Below are positions 1 through 8,497 of a DNA stretch of 64,000 bases, piece by piece. The stretch spans positions 1 through 64,000 of the forward strand of contig NZ_JODS01000018.1 in the NCBI RefSeq assembly GCF_000718025.1. The letters run 5' to 3'. The notes under the pieces were generated by a model. It was not told the origin of the DNA. It saw nothing but the letters and a program-made list of their open reading frames with translations, and did no database searches. Numbering within the stretch: position 1 is the stretch's first letter; every line of letters begins with the position of its first letter. Origin of the DNA: Kitasatospora purpeofusca (GTDB lineage Bacteria > Actinomycetota > Actinomycetes > Streptomycetales > Streptomycetaceae). The translations under genes and the position numbers were made by a program.

Positions 1-1
1 C

Positions 2-490
2 CACGCCGCCCGCCGCCACACCGACACCCAGACCGGCCTGGTCCTGCCCCTGCGCAAGATCCTCGCCACCGACCACACCCCCACCCGACTCCTCCCCGAG
101 GCCCTCCACCTCGTCCACTGGGGCGGACGCCTCAGCCCCGCCCAGGAATCCACCGTCGCCCGCCACCGACCCCCGCACACCGTCACCGCCGCCCACTGGC
201 TCCACCGCGCCCAACTCGCCGACAACATGCAACCCGACCACCACCGCCGCACCACCCACGCCCTCGACGCCCTCACCCGCGGCGCCCACCTGCAAGCATC
301 GAGTCCTCGCCAGACCGGAAGCCAGCAGGTCGGTTCGGGCCTCGGGGGAGTGGGAAGTCGACTCCGTCGACTTCCCACTCCGGACCCCCAGCACCCGTGG
401 ACGGCGTGCGGCGGGAGAAGTCCGCCAAGCTCCGCCGCCGATCGTAGGGGGCTGCAAAACTGGACGATGCCGTCAGACACGGACGAGTGA
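2..490 (+). CDS. 3' end of an unrecognised protein, cut by window start
   Basis: The frame is open from the first bases to a stop at 490, so the gene begins outside the window. The first ~98 codons (His/Arg/Leu-rich, with segments such as LPEALHLVHWGGRLSPAQE) read like real helical protein sequence. From about position 300 the frame runs into a dispersed hairpin repeat (317-412), and the residues from there on are repeat-encoded and low in information. The original C-terminus was probably replaced by insertion or recombination of the repeat. No family recognised; it could be the tail of a large accessory or mobile-element protein. Confidence 0.4.
   Translation, partial: HAARRHTDTQTGLVLPLRKILATDHTPTRLLPEALHLVHWGGRLSPAQESTVARHRPPHTVTAAHWLHRAQLADNMQPDHHRRTTHALDALTRGAHLQASSPRQTGSQQVGSGLGGVGSRLRRLPTPDPQHPWTACGGRSPPSSAADRRGLQNWTMPSDTDE
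317..412. repeat. Dispersed hairpin repeat, copy 1
   Basis: A near-perfect hairpin at 347-381: stem GAGTGGGAAGTCGAC (extended by one G:C pair), loop TCC, and the exact reverse complement. It is flanked on the left by a 23-nt block starting GGAAGCCAGCAGG (317-339), identical to 10456-10478. On the right, 381-412 matches 11741-11772 with about five mismatches. Related hairpins lie at 2694-2726, 10489-10521 and 11708-11740, so this is a modular repeat family about 100 nt long. Confidence 0.85.
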
Positions 491-516
491 CCCGACTCGG
501 CCGACCGGCCGGCTGG

Positions 517-564
517 CCCCAGGCCACACCATCCCACCTGCGAATTCAAGATGAAAAGTTCTCA
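517..564 (+). repeat. 48-nt direct repeat (IS end-like), left copy
   Basis: This 48-nt block begins CCCCAGGCCAC and ends GATGAAAAGTTCTCA. It recurs in the same orientation at 1768-1815 with two mismatches. The right copy is fused to a transposase fragment, so the block is probably an insertion-sequence end or the DNA next to one. The two copies bracket the DinB-fold gene. Confidence 0.8.
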
Positions 565-765
565 ATGCCGGGCGGATGCGGATGGCCGCCGAGTACGGCC
601 TGTTCGACGATGGACGCGAGTTCCTGATCGGCATCGACGACTCCGAAGAGGTCGACGAACCGCAGCAAGCCCGGGTGGGGGTCTGGCTTTTGGGCGGGTG
701 GGATTTCGTCGACAGCGAAGTCGAGCAGTTGCGGGGAGGCCGGCTTGTCGGTGCTCGGATCTAGT

Positions 766-1494
766 ATGCGGGGCATGACGCGATATGTGGACGAGGATCT
801 GCACGGTGTGGAGTTCCGCGAGTGCGATCTGAGCGGGGCACGCCTGATCGGCGTCGTCATGCAGGATGCCGTGATCGACGGGCTCGTCGCCAACCTCGTG
901 GTCAACGGTGTCGAGGTCGGCGAGTACGTCGAGGCAGAGCTCGACCGGCGTCATCCGGTGCGGGTGCTGATCCGCTCCGAGGACCCTGACGATCTGCGCG
1001 AGGCATCGCGTCAGCTCCATGCCGGCTGGGCCGCCACGGTCGAGCGAATCCGCCGCAGGCCCGGCATCGAGCGCCGCAGCGTGAACGACGAGTGGTCGGC
1101 GGTGCAGACGATGCGCCACCTGGTCTTCGTCCACGACTCGTGGTTCCGCCGCTGCTGCCTGGGCTCGACGGAGCTGTTCACACCGATAGGCATCGGGACG
1201 ACCGTCGAGCCCTACCGTGGAGCGCACGGGCTTGACCTCTCGCTCGATCCGACCCTCGACGAGATCGTGAGCGTGCGTGACGCGCAGGCCGCCGAGATCG
1301 AGGCCTGGCTCGACGAGGTCACCGCCGTGCAGCTCGCAGAGCGAGCGCCGGTGCCCGACGACGATGTCTGGCCGCCGTACGCCCGGGGCCGCTTGGTGCG
1401 GCAGTGCCTCGCCACGGTGCTCAACGAGACCTTCGAACACCACGGCTTCTGCGTCCGCGACCTCGACCTGATCGAAGCACAGGACGCCGAGTAG
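766..1494 (+). CDS. DinB-fold protein with short pentapeptide-like N-terminus
   Basis: A 242-residue protein. The N-terminus (LHGVEFRECDLSGARLIGVVMQDAVIDG) has pentapeptide-repeat character for about two coils. The rest is a DinB-like four-helix bundle with the candidate metal-binding histidines HLVFVHDSW and FEHHGFCVRDL. DinB-fold proteins are metal-dependent thiol transferases or isomerases, often stress-linked; the substrate here cannot be read. Start choice: ATG at 766 and ATG at 775 are both possible and neither has a strong ribosome-binding site; a GTG at 745 is less likely. The gene sits alone between two copies of a 48-nt repeat, a cargo-like position. Family assignment is fairly sure, function is not. 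Confidence 0.7.
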   Translation: MRGMTRYVDEDLHGVEFRECDLSGARLIGVVMQDAVIDGLVANLVVNGVEVGEYVEAELDRRHPVRVLIRSEDPDDLREASRQLHAGWAATVERIRRRPGIERRSVNDEWSAVQTMRHLVFVHDSWFRRCCLGSTELFTPIGIGTTVEPYRGAHGLDLSLDPTLDEIVSVRDAQAAEIEAWLDEVTAVQLAERAPVPDDDVWPPYARGRLVRQCLATVLNETFEHHGFCVRDLDLIEAQDAE

Positions 1495-1498
1495 GGCC

Positions 1499-1767
1499 GG
1501 CTACGGACTCAGCATCTTTGCGGATGCGGGCATCACCGACCGTCTGCGCGGTGCCGAGCTCCTGGGCAGGTGCCCGCCGGGTCGGCGGCCGTCGGGAGCA
1601 CGGCGAGCTCGGGTGCGCACCAGACGCCGCATCGGTAGACAGAGTCGGCGCAACTACTTCGGGAAGCACAAGGCCCACGGGCTGTTGGTCCTGGCCGTCA
1701 CCGACGAGCGCGGGAACCTGCTGTGGATCTCGGCGGCCAAACCCGGCCGCGCCTCGGACCTGACCGA
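1499..1767 (+). pseudogene. Remnant of a DDE transposase (IS5-superfamily, DDE_Tnp_4-like)
   Basis: The frame reads SRRNYFGKHKAHGLLVLAV followed by DERGNLLWISAAKPGRASDL, the core of HARBI1-like DDE transposases (Y-S/F-GKHK, then D..G.L.W.S...PG..HD). The N-terminal and C-terminal thirds are missing: upstream the frame dissolves into low-similarity sequence, and downstream it jumps from DLTDPR straight into the 48-nt end repeat (1768-1815). It is therefore an internal-deletion relic and cannot encode an active enzyme. Confidence 0.7.
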
Positions 1768-1815
1768 CCCCAGGCCACCCCATCCCACCTGCGAATTCAG
1801 GATGAAAAGTTCTCA
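1768..1815 (+). repeat. 48-nt direct repeat (IS end-like), right copy
   Basis: Second copy of the block at 517-564 (two mismatches, same orientation), abutting the transposase remnant. With the left copy it frames a 1.2-kb segment. Confidence 0.8.
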
Positions 1816-1978
1816 TTCTTCCTGAGCTGCAGTTGTGGGACTCGAAGCCGGCACTGTGCTCACCACACCCCGGCGGCCTGACGGACGCCGGGGTGACCCG
1901 CAGTCGTCTTGCTCAATCCAGTCCATGCAGGTCAACGCGATCCGGCCGACTGACTTCGTGTCGGGCCTTCGGTGCGTT

Positions 1979-2338
1979 CTACGGGCCCTCGATGCCGACG
2001 ATGGTGCCGAACGGGTCGCGCAGCTGGGCGATCCTGCGTCCGGGCTCGATGGTCAGCGGGCCCCGGTGGTGTTCGCAGCCGGCCGCCAGCAGCCGGTCCC
2101 GGACCCGGTCGACGTCGTCCACGCCCCAGTACACGACAGGGCTGCCGCCCCGGGGGTTTCGCTCGTCGTCCACCGGATGGAAACCGACCTCGACCCCACC
2201 GATCTCCACCCAGGCGTAGACCGCCCCGGTGCCGCTGACGTCCGTCTTCACGGGGACGTCCAGGAGCTGACCCCACCACCGGGCCGACGCCTCGGGGTCT
2301 GCGGCGAAGGTCATCACGGTACGTACACTGTTGAACAC
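1979..2338 (-). CDS. VOC (glyoxalase/bleomycin-resistance fold) protein
   Basis: A 119-residue protein spanning one vicinal-oxygen-chelate module pair: FNSVRTVMTFAADPEASARWW at the N-terminus, a central VDDERNPRGGSPVVYWGVDD and the closing LRDPFGTIVGIEG, typical of small dimeric VOC proteins. Members act as lyases, dioxygenases or drug-binding resistance proteins; the ligand cannot be told. The GTG start at 2338 is preceded by GAGGTGGGAC at good spacing, and no in-frame ATG lies nearby. It stands alone between mobile-element debris and a broken sigma-gene fragment. Length and fold are complete, so it is probably functional. Confidence 0.75.
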   Translation of the reverse strand: MFNSVRTVMTFAADPEASARWWGQLLDVPVKTDVSGTGAVYAWVEIGGVEVGFHPVDDERNPRGGSPVVYWGVDDVDRVRDRLLAAGCEHHRGPLTIEPGRRIAQLRDPFGTIVGIEGP

Positions 2339-2463
2339 GTCCCACCTCGACAGGGGGCCTCGGGAGTTCCGGTCTCTGATTCCTGCGCTTCGCGTGGGAC
2401 GGGAGCCAGTGTGTGTCGGAATCAGTCCGGGCCACCACCGCCCCCAATCCGGGCTCTCCATTC

Positions 2464-2612
2464 TGACTGGGATCATGCCCTCGGGGAAAACCGCAGGCCC
2501 GTGCGGCCGTCCGCCAGGTGTGAGACGCGTACGGGCGGCAGTACCGCCGCAGGAACTGGACGAGGGGCAGCCGCTCCGACGAGTGGCCCAGGGGGACCGG
2601 GCCACTCTCGTA
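2464..2612 (+). pseudogene. Truncated duplicate of the 5' end of the ECF sigma gene at 14405
   Basis: This stretch matches 14405-14553 closely in DNA and in reading frame: it encodes PPGVRRVRAAVPPQELDE and LRRVAQGDR, against PGVRRVRAAAPPQELDEEQ and LLRRVARGDR in the intact gene. Homology stops abruptly after about 50 codons, just before the core region-2 helices. The fragment cannot make a sigma factor. The duplicated part includes the presumed start region, so it may retain upstream signals. Confidence 0.8.
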
Positions 2613-2693
2613 ATCGCCTCACTGACCCCCGGCAGGCATCGCCTCCTCCCGTTCGTCCCGGACATAGGTCAACAGGTCGGGCTGCGTGGTGGA

Positions 2694-2726
2694 GAGTGGG
2701 AAGTCGGCTCCGTCGACTTCCCACTC
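2694..2726. repeat. Dispersed hairpin repeat, copy 2
   Basis: A 33-nt hairpin of the same family as 347-381, with stem GAGTGGGAAGTCGGC differing at one base. It lies just beyond the broken 3' end of the IS5-type transposase relic. The left flank keeps only a partial match (CAACAGGTCGGGCTGCG). Confidence 0.85.
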
Positions 2727-2796
2727 CGTCCTCACGGCAGCCGTGCTTCAGCGCTTGGTCCCACCTCTGCTCCGCCGTCGCGGCGCCTTCGAAGGT

Positions 2797-3480
2797 GTCG
2801 TCGCTGCGCTTGACGATGGCCGGCATCACGGCGAGAACGGCGAGGCTGTTCTCGACGAGGCTGCCGTTGTGGCCGCCATCTGCCCGGACTAGGGTCAGCC
2901 GGCGGTGTGTGGCAGCGACCCGGCCGAGCAGCACCTGGGCGGCGGCACGGTCGCCGACATCTGCGGCCGTGACCATCACCGCGAGCAGCTGTCCGAGCGT
3001 GTCGACCACGACGTGCCGCTTGCGGTCCGCCGGGGCCGCCCGCGCCCCCTCGGCGCGGGCCCCGGCGCGCCCCCGTTGATGGGCTTGCCGCCGTCGAAGC
3101 CGCGGCTGCCGGCGCCGACAACGGCGTCGGCCTTGACCGCGCTCGGCTCGGGATCCCGCCCGGCCTGTTCGCGAACCTGGCGGCGGAGCCGGTCGTGGAA
3201 CTCCTTGACCAGGCCGTGGTCGCGCCGGCGGCGGAAGAACGCGTAGACGCGGTCCCACGGCGGGAAGTCGATCGGGATCGCTCTCCACTTCGTGCCGTTG
3301 TCGACGGGACAGCGGATCGCATCAAGTATCGCCGGTGGCAGTACGCCGCAGGCTGGCCGCCCCGGCCGCGCAGCCAGCCCGATGCCGAAGCAGCGGCCTG
3401 GCCACCCCCTACTCGGCGTCCGACATGTCGGACGGGTAGCGGCGCTCGCGGACCGGGTGGTCGCCGGCGTTCCCGAACCT
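2797..3480 (-). pseudogene. IS5-family transposase, disrupted
   Basis: On the minus strand the order is RYPSDMSDAE (3' edge near 3445), then NGTKWRAIPIDFPPWDRVYAFF, DHGLVKEFHDRLRRQVREQ, VKADAVVGAGSRGFDGGKPING and, in another frame, RKRHVVVDTLGQLLAVMVTA, ending at IVKRSDDT. This is the DDE transposase of Streptomyces IS5-type elements. Defects visible: a TAG stop right after MSDAE (a Trp codon in relatives), shifts in the N-terminal third, and a GC-rich self-complementary insertion near 3040-3085 that splits GGKPING from KRHVV and changes frame. The C-terminal catalytic part is lost after SDDT, replaced by unrelated DNA and hairpin copy 2. Not functional. Confidence 0.85.
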
Positions 3481-3803
3481 GTGAGCCACGCAGTCACACG
3501 CGATAGCGGCCGCAGTGGACCCCGCCTCCGCGATGCCGTGGAAATACGACAACAGAGCCCCCTGGAGGACTCGTTGGTGCAGAAACCCACTGAGCTACCA
3601 AGGAGTCCTGCCTTCATGCCTGACGGTCACCCGATCGGCCTGATCGCGGGAAGGGGTTCGTGCACGCCAGGGGTACGCCCGCAGTGCGCCTTTCCGGTGT
3701 GCCCCGGTGCTCGACCGCCCAATGCGCCTCCTCTGCCTGGCGGCGGTACGGTTGCGGGAAAGCTGCGGGGCCGACCGCGGCCCGGGGCGTCGGTTCCCGG
3801 AGT
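3481..3803. other. Intergenic, mobile-element debris
   Basis: This stretch lies between the transposase relic and the CHAT module. No convincing gene. The segment around 3560-3620 (TGGTGCAGAAACCCACTGAG) looks like flanking sequence of an insertion element, but no terminal inverted repeat pair could be identified. Confidence 0.4.
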
Positions 3804-4178
3804 TCAGTCCGTCGGGGGTTCGTCGGCGATGAGGTCCAGGAGCTGGTCGGGGGTGAGGGTGGCGAAGTCGACGGAGCGGTCCGCGTGGACGAGCCGTACC
3901 GTCGTCTGCCCGGTGGAGAGTTGTCCCGCTCGTTCGATGAGTTCGCCGGCGCGGCGCCGCTTGCGGATCCGATCGGCGATGTCTGCGACCGCGAGCACGG
4001 CGGAGGGCACGGACAGGAGCAGTGCCGTCACCGCCACGGGGTCGACGCCCTTGGTGTTCGAGCCGGTCACCGTTGCGCTCGACGCAGTGGTGTCGGCGGG
4101 GTGGCCCCAGTCGGCGGTGATCGCTGAAATACTCTTCCGGGCGGCTTCGGCTTCCGGGCCGACAATCTCGATGATCAT
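3804..4178 (-). CDS. Small EACC1-like partner of the CHAT-STAND protein
   Basis: A 124-residue protein whose start codon overlaps the stop of the upstream CHAT-STAND gene (4175-4178, ATGA), so the two are translationally coupled. Layout: an N-terminal strand-helix (MIIEIVGPEAEAARKSI), a flexible middle, a hydrophobic helix (VDPVAVTALLLSVPSAVLAVADIADRI is its span), a basic patch (RIRKRRR) and a C-terminal hairpin plus helix (TVRLVHADRSVDF, TPDQLLDLI). This matches what I remember of 'effector-associated constant component 1' proteins, small partners of NTP-dependent conflict effectors in actinobacteria. The match is by layout only; it could be an unrelated membrane-associated adaptor. The coupling strongly implies a joint role. 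Confidence 0.6.
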   Translation of the reverse strand: MIIEIVGPEAEAARKSISAITADWGHPADTTASSATVTGSNTKGVDPVAVTALLLSVPSAVLAVADIADRIRKRRRAGELIERAGQLSTGQTTVRLVHADRSVDFATLTPDQLLDLIADEPPTD

Positions 4179-7100
4179 GATTCCTCGTCTTCGTCGCTGA
4201 TGGTTTCCATGAGCTGCTCGGCCTGGAACACGATGTCTGCTGCGCCGATCACAGCGGCAGCGGCTCGGCAGGCCTGGAGCACTTGTCGGGCCTGAGCCCG
4301 TGCACCTGAGGCCAGCATCACCTGCCCCAGAGTGATCCCGACGACCGCGATACCGTCCGGCCGTTGTAGTTCCAGGAAGTGCTGGAACGAGGTGACCAGC
4401 CTCGGCACCGCTGCGTGGAGGTCCCCACCGTCCAGGTCGATTCTGGCCAGGTCCCAGTTCGCTGCTGCGATGCCGTCGATATCGCCGAGCCGTTCATTGA
4501 CTTCCAAGCGCTTCAGCTGCAGCTCAACGGCTTCGCCGGCCTGACCGCGCTGCTGCAGGATGTGCGCGATCTTTCCCCAGGTGATCGCGGTGGAGCGGGT
4601 GTCGCCGATCCGTTCGAAGGCCGGCAGTTCGATCTCGTGGCGGATCCGCAGGGCCTCGTCGACTTCCCCGCGCTGCTGCAGGATGTCCGCGATCTGCCCC
4701 CAGGTGACTGCGGCTTCGCGGGTGTCGCTGACCCGCTCGAAGGCCGGCAGTTGGACCTCGTGGCGGATCCGCAGGGCCTCGTCGACGTCCCCGCGCTGCT
4801 GCAGGACATCCCCGATCTTTCCCCAGGTGATCGCGGTGGAGCGGGTGTCGCCGACCCCCTCGAAGGCAGGTAGTTCGATCTCGTGGCGGATCCGCAGGGC
4901 CTCGTCGACTTCCCCGCGCTGCTGCAGGATGTCCGCGATCTGCCCCCAGGCGATCGCGGTGGAGCGGGTGTCGCCGATCCGCTGGTACTCCGGCAGTTGG
5001 ACCTCGCGGCGGATCCGCAGGGCCTCCTCCATCTCCCCGCGCTGCTGCAGGACATCTGCGATCTGCCCCCAGGTGGCCGCAGTGAAGCGGGTGTCGCCGA
5101 TCCGCTCGAAGGCTGGCAGTTGGACCTCGTGGCGGATCCGCAGGGCCTCGTCGACTTCCCCGCGTTGTTGCAGGATGTCCGCGATCTTTCCCCAGGCGAT
5201 CGCGGCGGAGCGGGTGTCGCCGATCCGCTCGAAGGCAGGTAGTTCGACCTCGTGGCGGATTCGCAGGGCCTCGTCGACGTCCCCGCGCTGCTGCAGGATG
5301 TCCGCGATCTGCCCCCAGGCGATCGCGGCGGAGCGGGTGTCGCCGATCCGCTGGTACTCCGGTAGTTCGACCTCGCGGCGGATCCGCAGGGCCTCGTCGG
5401 CTTCCCCGCGTTGTTGCAGGATGTCCGCGATCTTTCCCCAGGTGATCGCGGCGGAGCGGGTGTCGCCGATCCGCTGGTATTCCGGCAGTTGGACCTCGTG
5501 GCGGATCCGCAGGGCCTCCTCCACCTCCCCGCGCTGTTGCAGGATGTCCGCGATCTGCCCCCAGGTGATTGCGGTGGAGCGGGTGTCGCCGATCCGCTGG
5601 TATTCCGGTAGTTCGACCTCGCGGCGGATCCGCAGGGCCTCCTCCACCTCCCCGCGCTGTTGCAGGATGTCCGCGATCTGCCCCCAGGTGATCGCGGCGG
5701 AGCGGGTGTCGCCGAGGTCGGTGAACAGTTGCCGGGCCTGGTGGAGGAGGGTCTCGGCCTGTCCGGTCTCGCCGCGGGTGAGCAGGCGGTTGGCGTGGTC
5801 GTGGAGGACTGCCGCGTGGTTTGCCGGGTCGGTGTGCTGCGGGTCGGTCTGGATCTGCTGGACGGCGCGGTGCAGGAGGGTGTCGGCACGCTCGCCGTCG
5901 CCGCTGGTGACAGCCGCGTCGGCGACGGCGCGCAGCAGGGGCAGGGGGACGGGGTGGTGGTGGCGGTCGAGGAGGGCGATGGCACGCTGGCCGAGTGCGG
6001 CGGCGGCGGAGGCCGGGCCCCGGCGCAGGGCGGACACGGCCTTCGCGGCGCAGTCGGCGGTGACGGCGGGGTTGTCGGCGTCCAGTGCGAGGCGGGTCAG
6101 CTGCAGGTCCAGGTCGGTGCTGCGGCGAGGGCGGGGTGAGGGTCCGCCCCATCGGGTGTGGAGGGGTTCGACGGCGAGGGCGGCCAGGGTGGTGCGTTCG
6201 TCGGGGCTGAGGGGGGTGAGGTGTCCGGCGGCGAGGGCGTTGACGGCCACGGCGGTCGTGGGTCGGTGGTAGTCGTCCGGGTAGGCGTCCAGGAGGCCGA
6301 GGCCGCGCAGACGGGAGGCCGATCCGCCGACTGCTTCGGCGAGGGTGTCGACGACGGGTTGTGGGACGGGGAGGGTGAACAGGGTGCAGGCCCGCAGCAG
6401 GTCTTGGTGGGCGGGGCCGGCCTGCTGGAGGAGGGTGTCCAGGGCCAGGTTCTCCAGGAACGCGGCCAGGTCGGGATCGTCGGCGGGGTCGCCCTGGCGC
6501 AGGTAGTTCTCCATCGCGGCGATGGCGGCCTCGGCGCGGGCCGGGTCGACGTGCTCGCCGTAGACCAGGCGCAGCACAATCAGGTCCTGCAGGCCGGGAT
6601 TGCCGCGGCTGACCTCCATGGCCCGTCGGGCCAGATCCGTTCGCCGGGCCGGTTCGGTGTCCGGGAGGCGGTTCTCGGTGGTGGCCAGGTCCTGCTGGCG
6701 GCGGCGGAGCTTGTGCCGGGCGGCCGGGGAGAGCGGTTGGAGCTGGACCGGCTCCAGGCGCCTCTCCAGCCCGTCGAGAGTGAAGGTGTAGCGGCTGGTG
6801 AGCAGGAGCCGGCTGTCGGTGGTGGCCGGGTCGAACGCGGAGATGACGTCGGCGAGCACCTCGTTGTGTGCGTTGTCGACCCGGTGCGGGCCGTCGGGGT
6901 GGGCGGTCAGGATCTGTTCGAGGTCGTCGACGACCAGCAGGAGGGGCCTGCGGGTGCCCTGGGCCTGGGCGCACGGCCCGGCCAGCAGGTCGACCAGGAG
7001 CGCTCTGAAGCGGTCCGGATGCTCGCGGACGTCGGCGCGCCTGTCCCTGAGCAGGTCGCGGGCGTCGGGAAACGGTTCGACGGCTGTGGCAACGGCGTCG

Positions 7101-8497
7101 AGGACCGCTGCCCGGGTGTAGTCGCCGAACACGACCGCGACGGCCCGGTCGGGGAGGCGGTCGGCGATCCGGGCGGCCAGGCTCGACTTGCCCAGCCTGC
7201 CCTGCCCGTGGAGCAGCACGCCCCCGTGCCGCCGGCCGCGCAGGGCCCGCAGCGCCTGCTGGAGTTCCGGGCGTCGGCCGACGAACATCCCCGCTGCCGC
7301 GACCGGGACGTCGTGCTTGCTGCCCAGGAACGTCGTGGTCGCGTGGTGCGCGGGCGCCATCCGGCGCTTGACGGTTCCCGCGACGAGCGGGCCGCCGCCC
7401 GCGGGCCCCAGCCACAGCCGTGCCAGGTGCCAGTCCGCGCGCACGTGCTCGTCGGGGGACTCCAGCAGTTCGCGGCGGGCGGCGGCCACCGCCTCCGCCA
7501 CGGTGACGCGGAGGCCGAGCCGGGCGTACAGGTGCTCGGCGAACAGGGTGGCGGCCCGGTCGCTGACCGAGCCGTCCCAGCCGATCACCGCGGGAATCCC
7601 GGCGGCCACCAGCTCCGTGGCCAGCGAGTGCGCCACCGCCGCCCCCGCACCGGTGCCCGGGGCGCCGCGGCGCCCCGCGCCCGCGGGAAGGTGCCCGCCG
7701 ACATCCGCGCCGGTGGCCGTCAGGCAGGCCGACACGAACGCCAGCCGCGGCCGGGGCGTCAGCAGGCCCACCAACTCCTTCGCACTGGTCGGACGCCCCT
7801 GCCCCAGATCGTCCTCCAGCAGCAGGACCGGCGTGGGGCGATCCCCGGGGCGCTCGCGCCAGTTGTGCAGCCCGTGGCACGACAGGTGGACCACCGGCAT
7901 GCCCCCCAGCTCCGACAGCCGCACACCCAGGCGCTCGGGATTGCCCGAGTCCTCGACCACCAGGTCCAGGCCCGTCTCCCCGACAGCCCCGAGGATCGCC
8001 AACTCCTCCGCCTCGTAATCCAGTTCGTTCTGCCCCCGGGGGGACGAGGCCATGAACGCGACCCCCAGCCGCCGGTCGTCCAGGGCATCCGCCGGGCCCG
8101 GGCGGCCGAGCCGCCGCACCACCGCGAACTGCTCGGGCTCCTCCACGAGGAACCCGCCCCCGGGAGCCGCCAGCAGTTCGAACGGGGCCCGCAACAACGC
8201 CCACTCCGCGGCCGACGGCCTCCTCGGCCCCCGGACCTCGAACAACACCGGCACCGGAGCCTCGTCCAGCAACCGGGTCAACCGGCGGCGGTCCCCGTCC
8301 AGCCACCCGTACAACTCCCGTCCCAGCGCGAGCAGTACCTCCCGCCGGGAGCCGCCGCGCACCGCGTCCACGTACCGGCCCGCGACCGCGGTCAACCAGG
8401 CGACGTCGGAGTCCTGCAGCAGCCTGCGCGGACCGATCCCCTCCCCGCCGACGACCAGCTCGAACCCGCCGGTCTCCACAACCAGCCCAGTGATCAT
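4175..8497 (-). CDS. CHAT protease - STAND NTPase - TPR conflict protein
   Basis: A 1440-residue protein. Residues ~60-370 form a CHAT caspase-like domain with the dyad visible: His208 in VVHLSCHG and Cys258 in AFVSACLTATG. An AAA/STAND ATPase follows, starting at MFVGRRPELQQAL, with Walker A GQGRLGKSS (Lys437) and Walker B LLLVVDDLEQ (Asp524-Asp525). Residues ~640-925 are a helical linker with degenerate TPRs. Residues 929-1338 are ten 41-aa TPR-like repeats, then a helical tail. Known members of this class keep a protease locked by the NTPase and repeats until a trigger is sensed; the trigger and target here are unknown. Start ATG 8497 has AGGGGGAC four bases upstream; an in-frame start seven codons earlier is weaker. 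Coupled to the small EACC1-like gene. Confidence 0.85.
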   Translation of the reverse strand: MITGLVVETGGFELVVGGEGIGPRRLLQDSDVAWLTAVAGRYVDAVRGGSRREVLLALGRELYGWLDGDRRRLTRLLDEAPVPVLFEVRGPRRPSAAEWALLRAPFELLAAPGGGFLVEEPEQFAVVRRLGRPGPADALDDRRLGVAFMASSPRGQNELDYEAEELAILGAVGETGLDLVVEDSGNPERLGVRLSELGGMPVVHLSCHGLHNWRERPGDRPTPVLLLEDDLGQGRPTSAKELVGLLTPRPRLAFVSACLTATGADVGGHLPAGAGRRGAPGTGAGAAVAHSLATELVAAGIPAVIGWDGSVSDRAATLFAEHLYARLGLRVTVAEAVAAARRELLESPDEHVRADWHLARLWLGPAGGGPLVAGTVKRRMAPAHHATTTFLGSKHDVPVAAAGMFVGRRPELQQALRALRGRRHGGVLLHGQGRLGKSSLAARIADRLPDRAVAVVFGDYTRAAVLDAVATAVEPFPDARDLLRDRRADVREHPDRFRALLVDLLAGPCAQAQGTRRPLLLVVDDLEQILTAHPDGPHRVDNAHNEVLADVISAFDPATTDSRLLLTSRYTFTLDGLERRLEPVQLQPLSPAARHKLRRRQQDLATTENRLPDTEPARRTDLARRAMEVSRGNPGLQDLIVLRLVYGEHVDPARAEAAIAAMENYLRQGDPADDPDLAAFLENLALDTLLQQAGPAHQDLLRACTLFTLPVPQPVVDTLAEAVGGSASRLRGLGLLDAYPDDYHRPTTAVAVNALAAGHLTPLSPDERTTLAALAVEPLHTRWGGPSPRPRRSTDLDLQLTRLALDADNPAVTADCAAKAVSALRRGPASAAAALGQRAIALLDRHHHPVPLPLLRAVADAAVTSGDGERADTLLHRAVQQIQTDPQHTDPANHAAVLHDHANRLLTRGETGQAETLLHQARQLFTDLGDTRSAAITWGQIADILQQRGEVEEALRIRREVELPEYQRIGDTRSTAITWGQIADILQQRGEVEEALRIRHEVQLPEYQRIGDTRSAAITWGKIADILQQRGEADEALRIRREVELPEYQRIGDTRSAAIAWGQIADILQQRGDVDEALRIRHEVELPAFERIGDTRSAAIAWGKIADILQQRGEVDEALRIRHEVQLPAFERIGDTRFTAATWGQIADVLQQRGEMEEALRIRREVQLPEYQRIGDTRSTAIAWGQIADILQQRGEVDEALRIRHEIELPAFEGVGDTRSTAITWGKIGDVLQQRGDVDEALRIRHEVQLPAFERVSDTREAAVTWGQIADILQQRGEVDEALRIRHEIELPAFERIGDTRSTAITWGKIAHILQQRGQAGEAVELQLKRLEVNERLGDIDGIAAANWDLARIDLDGGDLHAAVPRLVTSFQHFLELQRPDGIAVVGITLGQVMLASGARAQARQVLQACRAAAAVIGAADIVFQAEQLMETISDEDEES
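4484..5713 (-). repeat. Ten tandem 123-nt repeats encoding TPR units
   Basis: Ten in-phase repeats of 123 nt inside the CHAT-STAND gene, each encoding a 41-residue unit around ITWGQIADILQQRGEVDEAL. The first GDTRS motif starts at 5713 and the last at 4606, exactly nine periods apart. Units differ mainly at a few fixed sites (Q/K after WG, RREV/RHEV/RHEI, EYQRI/AFERI), and these variants are shuffled between units. This suggests recombination or conversion among repeats and not independent drift. Confidence 0.95.

Noticed and set aside
546..764. Small ORFs on both strands between the 48-nt repeat and the DinB-fold gene
   Set aside because: Both strands give protein-like but unrecognised sequence, without start signals; neither could be supported over the other.
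4484..5713. CRISPR-like array suggested by regular repeats
   Set aside because: The repeat is 123 nt, in phase with one reading frame, without unique spacers; it encodes TPR units.
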